The translations under genes were made by a program, and so were the position numbers. Positions 11,768 through 24,039 of a stretch of 64,000 nt of DNA are shown piece by piece. The stretch's first letter is position 1, and each line of letters starts with the position of its first letter. The notes under the pieces were generated by a model. The model made no database searches. It was given only the letters and a program-made list of their open reading frames with translations, and was not told the origin of the DNA. The DNA comes from Selaginella moellendorffii. Taxonomy: Eukaryota > Streptophyta > Lycopodiopsida > Selaginellales > Selaginellaceae. Location: positions 417,462 through 481,461 of the forward strand of contig NW_003314356.1 of assembly GCF_000143415.4 (NCBI RefSeq), read 5' to 3'.

Positions 11768-12364
11768 TCAACTTAGCGCATCCGCCACGATGTTGCTCTT
11801 CCCAGGCTTGTACAAAATCTCGCAATCAAACTCGGCCAAGGCATTGGCCCATCGACCTTGTTTCCCTCTCAGGTCGGGCTGTGACAAGAAGTGTTTCGTT
11901 GCCACATTGTCCGTGTAAACCTTGAAGTTTCTCCCAAGGTAGTGTCGCCACTCCTTGAGCGCCTTGACCACCGCAAACAATTCCTTCTCGTGGGCAGGCC
12001 ACTTTCGTTGAGCCTTGTCCAACTTCTTCGAGAAGAATGCTACTAGATATTTGTCTTGCTTCAAAACTGCGCCCAACGCAAAGTCCGAAGCATCCGTGTC
12101 TACCTCAAAGTCCTTACCAAAATCTGGTAATGCCAACACTGGAGCCTTCCTCAACTTCCCTTTGAGGTGGACGAATGCCGCCTCGCATTCTGCTGTCCAT
12201 ACCATCTTCCCTTTTCCTGTTTGGTCCGTGAAGGGTAGTGCTACTCTCGAATAGTGTCTGATAAACTTTCGATAGTAGTTGCATAGCCCCAAGAACGCCC
12301 TCAACTCATGTACATTCGATGGTCGCTCCCATTCCTGGATCGCTTGGACCTTTTCCGGGTCCAC
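11768..12364 (-). pseudogene. RT thumb and RNase H, element C
   Basis: It begins DPEKVQAIQEWERPSNVHEL and FLGLCNYYRKFI (RT connection) and continues with DTDASDFALGAVL, FFSKKLDKAQ and KVYTDNVATKHFL of a gypsy RNase H, ending KPGKSNIVADALS. It is in the same frame as the RT piece, from which one TAG codon separates it. Confidence 0.85.
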
Positions 12365-12376
12365 CTTGAGCCCGTC

Positions 12377-13339
12377 CTAGCCCACCACATGCCCGAGAAA
12401 CTTTACCTCTTGTTGAGCAAAGTCACATTTGCTCTCTTTAGCATACAGTTTGTGTTCCCTTAGTTTCTCAAACACCTTCGCCAAGTGTTCGGCATGCTCC
12501 TCTAGCGTCTCGCTATAGATCAGGATGTCGTCGATATAGACGACCACGAAGTGATCCAGATAGGGTACAAAGATGTGGTTCATTAGCACCAAAAACGTGG
12601 CCGGCGCATTGCATAGCCCAAAGGGCATCACCAGAAACTCAAAGCTCCCATACCTCGTTCGACAGGTTGTCTTCTCGACATCTTCCTCGGCTACCCTGAT
12701 CTGGTAGTATCCTGACTTTAAGTCAATCCTCGAGAAGTATTTTGCCTTTCCCAACCTATCGAACAGGTCCTCAATTCTTGGCAAAGGGTACTTGTTTTTC
12801 TTTGTATACTTGTTGAGCAACCGGTAGTCTATGCACATGCGCATAGAATCATCTTTGTTTTTCACAAATAACACCGGCGCCCCATACGGCGACTTGCTCA
12901 ACCTAACATACCCTTTGTCCACCAACTCCTCTAGTTGGCACTTGAGCTCCTTGAGTTCTTTTTCGTTCAAACGATAGGGTGGACGAACCACCGCCTCAGC
13001 ACCCTCGACCAGCTCAATCTTATGTTCTATCGGTCGTGTGGGGGGCAACCCCGCCGGTAGCTCCTCCGGCATGGTATCCTGGAATTGGTCCAACACCCGC
13101 TGGATCACCAAAGGTACTTCTTCCTTTCCTATCTTTTTGTCACTCTTCACCGAGAGTAAGCAGAAAAAGGCTGCCTTAGTTCCTTTGGTGAGTTGTCCTC
13201 TCGTGGACACCAGGTTTAAGCAGGAATCTTTGGCCTTGCTTTGCCCTACTTTTAGATCCTGGGCCTCCACCCTAGATCTTCTTCCTTGGGCATTCGCCAG
13301 TACCACAAGGTTCCTACCTTGTCCATGCATGGCTACCAC
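12377..13339 (-). pseudogene. Reverse transcriptase, element C
   Basis: Motifs in order: [15 protein letters not shown], the region [46 protein letters not shown] and the catalytic box [10 protein letters not shown]. The C-terminal stretch FLGHVVG runs into a TAG at the end of the frame. It is in the same frame as the protease upstream. Typical Ty3/gypsy polymerase; inactive here because of the stop codons on both sides. Confidence 0.9.
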
Positions 13340-13351
13340 GAACCGATTAAA

Positions 13352-13651
13352 TCAATCCATCCCAAAGATCATGTCAAATCCCGCCATGTCCAACACGGTG
13401 AAATCCATGTCTACTTTCCATGTCCCTACTTCGACTCTCGCTTGTCGAAGTACCTCATCGGTGCTTTGGCTACCTTGAACAAACTCTATTGTCCTTGGTT
13501 CGCCTAGTCGCTCCACCGTTAGTTCGGCTTGCCGGACTATGTCTGCAGCCACAAAATTATCCGAAGCACCCGTGTCAATAAGGATGTTAACAAAGCTACC
13601 TTCGAGCTTCCCTCGGAGGGCTAGTAGATGTCGCGAATGACTCTCTACCAA
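13352..13651 (-). pseudogene. Aspartic protease, element C
   Basis: The frame holds ILIDTGASDNFVA, with the catalytic DTGA, and ends FDMIFGMD, matching the gypsy pattern ...ILGMDWL. The frame stops exactly where the conserved Trp would be (a TGA in place of TGG), and the RT continues in the same frame, so this is a nonsense mutation. Confidence 0.85.
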
Positions 13652-13662
13652 AGTTTCTCATG

Positions 13663-14484
13663 TTATGAGTAACTTTGAATTAGGGACTGGATCACATACC
13701 TCAGTTTGGACTTCACCCGACTTGATTGCCATATTGGCTTTGGCCTTCTTCGGGTAGGGACATTCCCTCGAAAAGTGTCCCGCTTCACCGCAGTTGTAAC
13801 ATACGTTGTTTCCCACGCTGCTATACGACTTGACCTTCTTATCCGTGAGTTTGTCTTTTTTCGCTTGACTCCCCCACGTAGTCGCTCACTGGCCACCGGA
13901 TTTGCCTTTCCGGAACCCCGAGGACTCATTCTTAGAGAAACTCTTCTTGAATTTCCCCCTGCTATACGTTTCCCTTGGTTTGGCCCCTTTGCTAAACGTG
14001 ATCCCGACCCCGTCGTGTTCCCCTTTTGCAGGTTATCGTTGAAATGCACCTTGATGGCCGCATCCAACGCTTCCTTGTAGTTGGTCGGGTTCCACCGCAT
14101 CACCTCGCCGCGAGCCCAGGTTTGCAAACCTGATATGAAGGCATGGAACGCATCCATATCCCCCATGTCCGTGACCAGTATCCTCTTTGCCATGAACCCA
14201 TTCACATATTCTTGGATGGTTCCAGTCTGCTTCAGCCTACTCAACTCATCTCTCAGATGCAGAGTGGCATTCGGAGGAACGTATGTTGTGCGGATCCTCG
14301 CCTTCATCATGTCCCAAGTGGCCACCGGTCCTTCATTGGCCTCTGTCGTTCTCCACCAAGACTTGGCATTATCTGCTAAGTATGGTTTTGCACATGGGAC
14401 CTTCTTCGAGCTCGGTAATCGCAACGCTCGGAAGTAGTCCTCCATATCGTAAAACCAATCCTCCACCACCTTATAGTAATTCAC
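13663..14484 (-). pseudogene. Gag, element C (frameshifted)
   Basis: It has the retrotransposon Gag core: VEDWFYDMEDYFRAL, AKSWWRTTEANEG, YVPPNATLHLRDELSRLKQ and the MAKRILV stretch. The zinc knuckle (C-NCGEAGHFSREC) is encoded at about 13770-13800 but in a different frame from the Gag core, so a frameshift lies between them. The element D copy shows the same order and has the knuckle intact (about 23907-23950). Confidence 0.8.
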
Positions 14485-14800
14485 TCCCTTGAAGACCGGT
14501 GGGGGCTTTGGTTTGTACTTGGGAACTGCTTGAGGGACTGATTCTACTTCGGTCTATTCGACCTTGTCTGGTTTTGCCTCAGTCCCTGCCGAAGGGTCCG
14601 CACCTTCTGCGCTGCCAGCATCCGCAGTCTTTCTCTTTTTCTTCCGCTTCTCGTCACGGTTTAGCTTGCGTACGAGAGTCTCCAGCAGGGCATTGGTCTA
14701 TGCCAACTGTCCTTCTAGCACGTCCAATCGAGGCTTGGACGACCGAACCTCGCCACCGGACTCCTGTTTGGAAGTTTCCTCCAGAAAGAGAAGACAGTAG
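14485..14800 (-). pseudogene. N-terminal coiled-coil part of Gag, element C
   Basis: The minus strand aligns with the element D frame at 23012-23284 (LEGQVAQTNALL, lysine-rich KRKKKRK run, ADAGSAEG). It is degenerate and split across frames. Similarity to element D ends near 14800. Confidence 0.55.
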
Positions 14801-16259
14801 TGACTTGAAGAGGAGTTTACAAGCCACCATTTGTGTCACTAGATCTGGTGCCAACAGAGATCCACTCTTAACCGACACTGGGGGATCTATGGCAGGCTAA
14901 GCTGCTGCTTTCTTCTTCGCTTGGGCTCAAGTGGCTGCGGTTTGCTGCTATTGTCCAACACCTAAGAAGGTCAGCAGATCACTCCCCTTCTATAGAACAT
15001 GGAGCTGAGGTCAACCTAAAGGTGGCTGCACCATAGCTCGTAGATCTAAGTCATTATAATCTACCGAGGATGGAGAAGACTCGGCCCGAGAAGGTGCTTT
15101 ATCGTACCTAAGTTGCTTTTGGATATTAGAAAGTTTACTCTGTACCTTAGGGCTTTGAGGTATGGTAAGAGGGTGCCAATTTGTCACATGTCTAGTTTGT
15201 ATCAGCATCAAATACCCCGAACACTGCAAATGCCCAGCCAAGGCAACTAGGTTGACAGGAGCAAGAAGACTGTAAGCTAGTGCTCAAGTCACTCAAAGTT
15301 GCCCATTATGCTTGTGACGAAGAGAAATAAGGGTGAAAATGGAAGGAGACATAGGCCTCAAGCACACGTAACTGTTGACCCATAGGGCAATTGCCAAAGT
15401 AGCTGTTGGAGTAGCCGCTGGAGTAGCCGGTAACCAGTAACTGGTAACCGGTAACTAGGGACCTGTAACCTGTAACCAGTAACCCCCGCTCTCGCTCCTA
15501 CTCCTGCGTCTGCTCCAACACCAACTCCTATCCCTATTCCTATGCCTACCTATTCCTTGAAGATTGCTTCATTCCCAAAGAACTCCCAACTTGTTCCTTC
15601 CCCATTTTGACTATTAGGCTTGTTGGAAAGGGCTCAGCCCTGTCTACCCTCTATCACAGGAATTCAGGAAGAAGCTGCCTCAATATTCCCCAAAATCCAA
15701 GAAAAGGTAGCCTAGAATGCCAATATTGTGGAAAAACATGTGTATGTCACTGATGTAGATCAATATTAAGGCGCCGTTGGTATTTTCGAAAAGCCTAGGA
15801 GCAGGAGCACCTCTAGAAACAAACGGCATACAAAACAACGCCTAGAGGAGCACGAATTCCTGCTACAAAGATGACCCAATTTAGCCAGAGAAGAAAATCC
15901 TTTTGCATGCCACTGAATTAGCCAAGTCTAGAATCACCACTACTCATAGATCTAGGCCAGATCTACTAGCCCAAATACACTACCTTGAGAAATTGGGCTG
16001 AGGATCCAGGTGAGAAAGGGAAAACCACAAAATGTTCATCTAACCGAGCCAAGAAACATTGTATCTCTTCAAATACTACACGGCTTGATGAGTGCCATAC
16101 CTTGCTAGAAAGAGGAGCTCCAGACCTATCCAACATGTCCAAGATCAAATAAAACTACCACAAGATGAACAAAGAATTCCTTCCCAAAGTCTGAGGCCAA
16201 AGGAAAGAGAGAGAAATGACACCTCAGAAAGTGTTGTGCGTCACGCCAGGTTCACCATT
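14801..16259 (-). other. Unassigned segment, possible interior of a small minus-strand LTR element
   Basis: No protein family is recognised. The segment is bordered on the right by an LTR-like sequence (16260-16448) whose minus-strand end is followed by TGGTGAACCTGGCG, a possible primer-binding site. That would make this the interior of an unrelated short element read on the minus strand. The only other structure seen is a GGTAAC-rich repeat at 15395-15486. Confidence 0.35.
15395..15486. repeat. Short GGTAAC/AGTAAC tandem repeat
   Basis: Units such as GGTAACCAGTAACT and GGTAACCGGTAACT follow two GAGTAGCCG units. Imperfect, about 10-14 bp per unit; local function unknown. Confidence 0.6.
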
Positions 16260-16448
16260 TGTTCGGGGAAGGAGGGGTGCCTCCCCCAACGCTCGCTCAA
16301 ACACAAAAAATTCTTCAATGCTCTCTACAAAATGCCCCCCCTTGCCCTTGTGAGGCAAGGGTTTTATACAAGGAAGATGGGGAATATTCTAAAGACTAGA
16401 ATAATCCCTCTCTCTCTCTCACTCTCTTGGTGGCCACACCCTAACACA
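16260..16448 (-). repeat. Putative short LTR (189 bp)
   Basis: On the minus strand it runs from TGTGTTAGGG to CCCCGAACA (TG...CA), contains TATAAAA about 85 bp from its start, a CT/GA run, and is followed by TGGTGAACCTGGCG. It interrupts family 2b LTR sequence, which continues at 16449. The partner LTR was not found. Confidence 0.45.
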
Positions 16449-16845
16449 TGGACAGAAAAAGACTTAGTAGGGACCAAAGAAGAGATATTAAGGAAGGGTG
16501 TTCTTCATGTATCTGGGCATCCTAAGGATGCTAAGGTGTGGTCATGGGATGACCACTCATGGATGGATAGCCCAGGCTTTGGGAGACAAAACTATATTAC
16601 AAGTGGTCTTGGAATACCCACGAGACAAAAGTGAAGGGACATAACTTTAGTGTAATGGGCTAATATATTAGTGGTACCTTTGAGTGTATGTCATGGGGTT
16701 AGATATGTGGAACTTTTGGACCAAGTGCAAAGGCTGAGTGGCATAGATGCCATTCATGAGGCTAGCATGTCCCCAAGTTAGGAATAAGACTTACGCTGGT
16801 TGTGAGTGAGACTCTTCCAAGTGGCCAAAGGTATGGCTATGTAGC
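16449..16845 (+). repeat. LTR fragment, family 2b
   Basis: Forward copy of the region seen reversed at 7320-7600 and 8428-8550 (GCATCCTAAGGATGCTAAGG and ACTCATGGATGGATAGCC landmarks). It shows the uninterrupted form of the site where the solo LTR at 7605 inserted. Confidence 0.65.
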
Positions 16846-17839
16846 GCACTTGAATTTGGAGCTGAACTCCAAGCCTATTGCGTTATAAAATGAGGGTCTA
16901 GCACAATCCTACAAGCACCAACTCCCCATATCCAGCATCTACACACAAAATGGTGTTAGATGGTGTCTGGCACAATTTTGGCATACTGGTGGCCTAATGT
17001 GAGGAGGAGGGTACCCCACCAACTAAAACAGTGTGGAGCTTGGGCTTAGACCCAAGTCAGATGTAGAATAAGGAGCGACATAGCCTAGCGGGAGCCAAAC
17101 TAATGTCTTAGGTGATTAGATATGCATTCCAACCACTATCCCTACTATACATTAAGAACCCCCTATATCCCCCCCCCCCCACAAACACCCTTGTTATCAT
17201 GCCCTTTGTCTCATTTCAGTCCCAAATGCTATTTATGGAAAGTGTCTAGGTTTGCTCATTTGGCATATCTATGGAATGCAGAGATTGTCCTAAACATAAT
17301 GGTGTTTGTCCCATGTCTAAATTTGCAATCTAGGGACATTCCATATTTAATAAGTTTTGAGCTTATCGTAGAGAGTAACTCCTGGTACTATAGAATGGTG
17401 CCCTCTAGTAAAGAACTTCCTAGGATGGGGAAGTGGAGTTTGCACAACACATGCAATGCAAGGTGTTAGAGACACTTAGAAAATTGACTTTAAAAAGTCA
17501 AAATTAAAAGTTCCAAAGTGCAATACTTATGCTAGTCGAGGCTAAGGTTACTCTTGAATGAGTAGTCAAATTAAAAGAGAGACGATGTCTTTAACATATT
17601 TAGCATGAAATAAACGAATACAAAAGGGAAGGACCACCATAAATAGTCTAATGAGTTTCTAAATTGAAGAAACTATGCTCCTTAGAGGATGGACAAACCA
17701 TGGTGAGCTTTCGATGTCAAACCATTAACAAATATTAGTTAAGTACCAAGGATGAAAAGGGTAATACATGCTAGTGTTACTTTATAAAATGGTTTATCAT
17801 TCGATAAAAACATCAAACTTTGTATATGGGTGGTGGAGT
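16846..17839. repeat. Rearranged LTR pieces and unassigned sequence
   Basis: About 16950-17180 is reversed LTR of the element A family, including the CCCTACTATAC and C-run block. About 17186-17400 is forward LTR of the same family. The two face each other, so an inversion or a second insertion happened. 17401-17839 shows nothing recognisable. Confidence 0.5.
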
Positions 17840-18784
17840 TGTGAAACACAAATCCTAGAGCCCCAAAAGTGGAGCTCAAAGGGTGCCACATGATAGTGGC
17901 CAACGTGGAAGACAAACGGGAGTAACACGTTTGGACTAAAAGCTTTGACTTGAATAGTCGAGAGTGGGAATGGAACTCCTAAAGAAGTGCTTGAGGAATG
18001 AGCACGAAGCAACCCAGTGGAGCCAATTTGGCCAGGAATGATTAGTTTGACCCAAGAAAGTTATGCCCGAATAGTCAATGCTCTCAGTCCAAGTGTGGGT
18101 GGCACTACCTAATTAAATACCTGACATGGCTCAATGGAACCTCACTCTAGCCCCATGGCTAGAGCACCCAAAGGCTCACCTCACTCTAGCCCCATGGCTA
18201 GAGCAGCCAAAGTCCCAAATTATGGAAAGGAAGAAGAGAAGAAGAGTAGTCCTTTGGTGCAGTGATCAAGGATACGGTCATGTGGTGAGGAAGTCCTAAA
18301 GTATAGTGGGACTTAGTGGTCAGGCTTGTGGGCCTTGATCCAGTGGCAATGTTGGTGAACACGACCATAGAAAGAAAAAGGAATTAGTGGGGATTGTAAA
18401 AGGGATATTGGGGAAGGCTATTCCCCATGTTTGCGGGCATCATAAGGATGCTAAGGAGTGGATCTAGGATGATCACTCATGGATGGATAGCTCACTCTTT
18501 GACAAACTACAGGTGGTGTTAAACCACTAGTGTGACAAAGGTGAATAGGCATGGATTTAGCGTAATGGGCTAATATATCAGTGGTATCTTTGGGTGTGGG
18601 TTATGGGATCGAACATGTGGAACACTTACACTAAGTGCAAAGGTTGAGTGGCATGGATGCCATTCTCGAGGCTAATAAGCCCAAGTCTAAAATAGGACTT
18701 ATGGAGGTTGTGAGTGAGACTCCTCCAAATAGTCAGAAGTGTGGATAAGTGACTAAAGTAAAATGGAAAATTTAGTTACTTGCA
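17840..18784 (+). repeat. LTR, family 2b (deleted copy)
   Basis: It starts TGTGAAACACAAATCC and ends AATTTAGTTACTTGCA. The reversed copy at 54619-56381 has the same ends but is 1763 bp, because it contains a minisatellite and GC-rich stretch missing here. No matching 5-bp flanks were found. Confidence 0.6.
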
Positions 18785-20710
18785 TACCCCTCACCTCACC
18801 ACAGCCTAGTATAGGGTTGGGACTTGAACCTAACTTTGTTTTACTAAAAAGTTGTGGGTGATAAGATATATTGAATTTTAGTTTAGTGCAATATTGCTCC
18901 AAGAGAGTTTTCTTGAACCTATTAGTAAAAATCTTATTTTGATTTGAGATCATTTCTTCCGGCCTTCCTCGGACTCAAACCACTTGTTCAAAGAACATTT
19001 TACTACACCTTCCACATCCACTTTCGTTATGATAGGTATAAAATGTGTTCTTAGAAAACTGGTCCATCACTACAAATGTCACATCAAACCCCTCACTTGA
19101 GGGGAGTTTCATGATGAAGTCCATCATAAAACATTTCTATGAATGATCTCAAATTGAAAGGATCTATAACACAACTTTCACCTGCTAACATGTTGAACAT
19201 ATCTTTATATAGTCTTGAATGTCCTTATCCATGTTTGGCCAGTGATACTTTCTCTTGAGTAAGCTTGTCTTCTTGGGCACTCATCATAACACTCTTCTAA
19301 GGCTACCTTCCTTATTCCCCTTGTGGAATATACATCCTTGTCTATTTATAATAGATGAGTCCATTGTGTTTCACATAACCTGTTTTCTTTTCTGTAGATA
19401 ACTCGCCTCTCTAATTAGAATCTTGTGCCTCTTAGTTCTTTAACAACACTTTTTATGCTAGACCATTGTCTTTATACACCATCTGCATATCGTCCCAAAA
19501 GGTTGTTATTGCTTTGGATATCACCAACTTTAAGCTTACTTTTAGACTTATAGCATTTACCACGATATTACTCTTCCCAGATTTATACAAAATTTTGCAA
19601 TCAAACTTGGTCAAAACATTGGCCCACCAACCTTGTTTTCCTCATATGCCAGACTGTGATAAAAAGTGTTTTATTGCCACATTATCCATGTATACCTTAA
19701 AATGTCTCCCAAGGTAATATCACCAATCCTTGAGTGCCTTGAGGACCACAAATAGTTCTTTTTCATGGGTAGTCCAGTTTTAGTAAGCCTTGTCATGCTA
19801 TTGGGTGGTTGTCCTACTTCAAAACTGCACTCAACGCAAAGTCTAAAGTGTTTGTTTCTACCTCGAAGTCCTTACTAAAGTTAGGTGATACAAACGTGGG
19901 AATCTTCCTCAATTTCCCTTTGAGGTGGACAAATGCTGCTTAACATTCCGCTCTCTATACTATCTTATTTTTTCCCGTTTGGTCAGTTAAAAACAAGACT
20001 ACTCTAGAATAATGTTTGAGAAACTTTTAGTAGTAGTTGCATACCCCCAAGAACACTCTTAACTTGTGTACTTTCTCTTTTCCTGTCTTTTTCTCACTCC
20101 CCACTAGAAACTGGTAGTTTATGCACATGCGCATAAAGCCATTTTTCTTTTTCACAAATAACATCGATGCCTCATACAACGACTTCCTCAACATAATATA
20201 CCCTTTATCCACTAACTCCTCAAGTTGTCACTTGAGCTCCTTGAGTTCCTTTTTGTTCAACAAATATGGGGGATAAATCACCACCTTAGCACCCTCAATT
20301 AGCTCAATCTTATATTCTATTGGTCGTGAGGGGGGGTAACCCCATCGATAACTCCTTTAGCATAGTATCTCAAAATTTGTTTAACACCTGCTGGATCACT
20401 TAAAGTACTTCCTCTGTTCCTGTCTTTTTCTCACTCCCTACTAAGAGTAAGCACAAAAATGCTATTATGGTTCCTTTAATGAGTTGTCTTGTCATAAACA
20501 CTAGATTCAAGAAAAAGACTTTGGCCATACATTGCGCTACTTTTAGATCTTGGGCCTTCACCCTAGATTGTTCTCCTCGGGCATTTGCTAGTACCACCAG
20601 GTTCCTACCTTATCCATGCAAGACTACCACAAATCAATTGAACTAATCCATCCTGAAGATCACGTCAAATTCTACCATGTCTAACATGATTAAATCCATA
20701 TCGAATTTCC
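18785..20710 (-). pseudogene. Degenerate chromovirus pol relic
   Basis: Nucleotide landmarks follow element C from about 11030 to 13400 on the minus strand (integrase, RNase H, RT, end of protease). Examples are the CTTCCGGCCTTCC stretch at 18957 (11137 in C) and the TATGCACATGCGCAT stretch at 20118 (12831 in C). Stops occur every few dozen codons. A deletion joins the RT thumb to the RT start near 20070-20105. The first 60 bp resemble family 2a LTR. Confidence 0.75.
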
Positions 20711-21751
20711 ATAAATCTGTGATTATGTATAGACTCCTCCATGCTTGGCCCCATGGGCCACCCTTTTTTTTTAAGTTGACACCTTCAACTAGGGTCTTCG
20801 TTACCCCAACTTACCAATCTCACTTAGCAAGTCATTGGACTAGTATAACATGGTTTCATGCATAAGTATGAAAGTGTTTCATTATCAACTTTCGTTCAAA
20901 GCTATCTCTTTGAACCCTTAGGGACTATTTCCCCAACCTTGATATCTTCGCCTTATGGCAAACTTCAAGACCATGTTTTTATTGCACGACTTTGATTTCG
21001 CATGTTTTATGAACTATTTACACTTGTATTTCTAGGTACTAATCTACCTAGAATTATTTTTGGGAACCTTTGAAGGGACTCTGTCCCTTAGTTTGCTAAA
21101 GCATCTCATTTCGCAAGCTTTTTAATTGCCATATGGTCTAACATGAACAATTCCATATTTTAGACTCTCCATACCATCACGGTTGCTAATACCAACACGT
21201 TTGAGCATCCATTTAATGCTCCACTTCCAATTTGCATAACCACCCTTAGTTATGCCCTTCCATTCTTGGTTCAATTCTATCCCTTTATTACTTTTTTTTT
21301 GCCTTGTGTCTTCCCTTTAGTTATTCTCCTCCCATCTAGAAGGTAGTTTTGCACTTTCTACCATGCATTAGCCAGTATTCTTAGGAATGAATCTATTAAA
21401 TAACTTAAGGAGTGGATTTTCAATTTGGATATGCTCACTATGTAATCCCAGACACTAGGATTAATGTTGTTATGCATGGGTCTATTTATGCCCATTGTTA
21501 GTCATGCCAAAATCCTTTTTGGCTTGGTCTAATTTGGATATATGAACTTCTCTTTTGAACATTGAATAACACTTTCTATCCATTATTCTTTAGGGACTTA
21601 GTCCCTTGGGCCTTATGTAATGCCCTCATGATACTAAATACCACTTCTTGGAGTTTTAAAGTGTTTACATGTCCCAATGATAGCCTTCTTTGTCAATGAG
21701 CATTTCCTTTTTCAACATTGACTTACTATATTACAACATAAGCAATTTATT
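20711..21751. repeat. Segment S: non-coding retroelement interior
   Basis: It matches 52200-53240 in the same orientation over about 1 kb (landmarks CTCCTCCATGCTTGGCCCCA and TTAGCAAGTCAT). In the second copy it lies inside a family 2b element, downstream of that element's primer-binding site when read on the minus strand. No coding motif is visible in either copy. Confidence 0.6.
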
Positions 21752-22780
21752 GTAAGGAACCAACTCCCTGAGGTGTCGAAGGCTAAAGGATCCTTGAAAG
21801 CATGATCAAAATGATAAAGAGTTTATTGGATGAGACCGAGTCTGAGACCAACTCAAAGACTAAATTCGAGACTAAGTCTGAGATTGAGTCTGAGACCAAG
21901 TCCAAGACCAAGTCCGAGACTAAGTTTGAGACTGAGTTCGAGATTCGAGGTTGGGTCGAATCGAGTTCAAGATCGAATTCGAGACCAAATCCAAATACTA
22001 ATATAGGTCGTAGATGAAAGCCCAAAGTATGTGTCTCCCAGGGGGGGGGGGGATGGCTGTAGGGGGTTCTAAAGTATAGTAGGGATAATGAGGTCCAGGA
22101 ACCAGTCTTAAAGGAACTCTCCAGTGGTGCTTCCAAACTGACTTGAGGTTGAGACTAGAGCTAAGGGGGAGTGAGCATGGACTCAGATGGTGCTAGAGGG
22201 GCCACCCAAGGAAGTGCTAAAGAGCAGATCCCACTCCTAGAAGAGAAACCGACTGCAGTGCTCCTGGCTCATGTGGAATGGTGCCCCACTTGAGTACCTT
22301 GCGGCTCATTGGTTCTCGCCCTTCCTAGGAGCTTGGGCCTTTCCTTCGGAATGGAAGTGGGGGAGTAAAGGTACCCATATTGGGCTGTTAGGCCATAATG
22401 TTTCCCCCCGATGTCCTGAAGCAAGTGTTGCACCTAAGGCTTGGGATTTAGAGGATCCCATGATCAAGTCTTATTGTACCAATGGATGTTAAAAATCTGG
22501 AGGCTTGGTGTGCTTCGCTGCTTGTGCTTGCGGGGAGTGCAGCCGAACCTTAAGTCCAATATAACCCAAGGAGGGGGATTGGGAGAGAATTTAGGAATCC
22601 ATTAATGGATAGCTAACACTCCATTGCTTGTGTAATGAGTTGTTAAGACCAAGTAGGATCAAGTAAGAGCTGGTATAATAAGTGGGAACTTTGGTGAGGG
22701 AACTTAACTAAGGCCAAGGTCATGGTGGTCAAATAGACAAGGTAAGTTAGTAAATTGGAAAGGAAAAATTTGTGGCTTAG
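21752..22780 (+). repeat. 5' LTR of element D (5' truncated, family 2a)
   Basis: It is the forward version of 8570-9730, from GTAAGGAACCAAC to AATTTGTGGCTTA, and includes the block AGTATAGTAGGGATAATGAGG at about 22075 and a minisatellite. It is cut at its 5' side by the junction with segment S. Confidence 0.65.
21832..21995. repeat. Degenerate GAGACCGAGTC-type minisatellite
   Basis: Forward-strand counterpart of the array at 9357-9642, more decayed (GAGTCTGAGACC units). The lysine/glutamate-rich frame across it is not a gene. Confidence 0.7.
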
Positions 22781-22783
22781 GAA

Positions 22784-22796
22784 TTGGTATTGGAGC
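22784..22796 (+). promoter_or_regulatory. Primer-binding site of element D
   Basis: TTGGTATTGGAGC follows the LTR end after three bases; compare the initiator tRNA-Met complement TGGTATCAGAGC. The family 2b element has TTTGGTATCGGAGC at the same place (54604-54618, reversed). Confidence 0.65.
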
Positions 22797-23011
22797 TTTT
22801 TCCTCAGTTCTAGCAAAGGATAGAGGCAGATTGCTGGGAGATGGCAAAGGCAAGGCATAAAAGAATGAAGGCGGAATTGAAACTTCCTCCAGAGCTAGAG
22901 CCTCTGGTCGAACAAAAGACTAGGAATGAGGAATCCTTGCATGAGGAGGACTTCAGTGAGGAAACTTGTAAATAAGAGTCTGGTGGTGAGGTTCAGTTGT
23001 CCAATGCTTGA

Positions 23012-23960
23012 TTGGATATTCTAGAAGGACAAGTGGCACAAACCAATGCCCTGCTGAAGACTCTTATACGCAAGCTAAAGCGTGACAAAAAGAGGATGAA
23101 AAAACAAAAGATTGCAGATGCTGGCAGTGCAGAAGGTGTGGACCCTTTGGTGGGGACTGAGGTGAAACCGAACAAGGTTGAACAAACTGAAGTGGAATCA
23201 ATCCCTCAAGTAGTTCCCAAGTACAAACCAAAGCCCTCATTGGTTCTCAAGAGAGTGAATGACTATAAGGTGGTGGAGGATTAGTTTATGATATGGAGGA
23301 TTACTTTTGAGCATTGTAGTTATTGAGCTCGGAGAAGGTCCCATGTGCAAAACCATAACTTGGCAAATAATACTAAGTCTTGGTGGTGAATAACAGAGTC
23401 CAACAAAAGACTGGTGCCCACTTGGGAAATGATGAAGGTGAGGATCCGTGCAAGTTACGTTCCTCCAAATGCTACTCTTCACCTAAGGGATGAGCTGAGT
23501 AGGTTGAAGCAAACCAGAACCATTCAAAAATATATAAATGCATTTATGGCAAAGAAGATACTTATCATAGACATGGGTGATATGGATGCATTCCATGCCT
23601 TCATATTATGCTTGCAAACCCAAAGTGATGTATTGGAACCCAACCAACTTCAAAGAAGTGTTGGATGCAGTTATCAAAGTGCATTTCAATGATAACCTGC
23701 AAAAGGGGAACATGACGGGGTTAGGGACTATATTTAGCAAAGGGGCCAAACCAAGGGGTACATATGATAAAGGGAAATTCAAAAGGAGTTTCTCTAAAAA
23801 TGAGTCTTTGAGGTTCCAAAATGGTAGATCCGGGGGCCAACGAGCAAGTACATGGGGAGTTAAACAAAAAAGGACAAACCCATGGATAAGAAAGTGAAAT
23901 AACGTATGCTTCAATTGTGGTGAAGTGGAACACTTTTCGAGGGAATGTCCCTACCCAAAG
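23012..23960 (+). pseudogene. Gag, element D
   Basis: The N-terminal piece (LEGQVAQTNALLKTLIRKL, lysine-rich run) ends in VVED followed by a TAG at the position of the Trp in element C (VEDW), so TGG became TAG. Later pieces are YVPPNATLHLRDELSRLKQ near 23450-23520 and a complete CX2CX4HX4C zinc knuckle (CFNCGEVEHFSREC) near 23907-23950. Several frameshifts separate them. Confidence 0.75.
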
Positions 23961-24039
23961 AAAGCTAGAGCCAATGGTGAAATCTAAATTGAGGTACGTG
24001 ATCCAGTCTTTAGCTTAAAGTTACTCATTACATGAGCAA

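Larger units (their letters stand above)
8565..14800 (-). mobile_element. Element C: decayed Ty3/gypsy chromovirus
   Basis: Read on the minus strand the order is gag, protease, reverse transcriptase, RNase H, integrase, chromodomain, 3' LTR, as expected for a chromovirus. The pol domains from protease to the integrase core stay in one frame but are broken by stop codons; frame changes lie in gag and before the integrase C-terminus. The 3' LTR is 8565-10094. The 5' LTR is not found: homology to element D stops near 14800. Non-functional. Confidence 0.85.
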
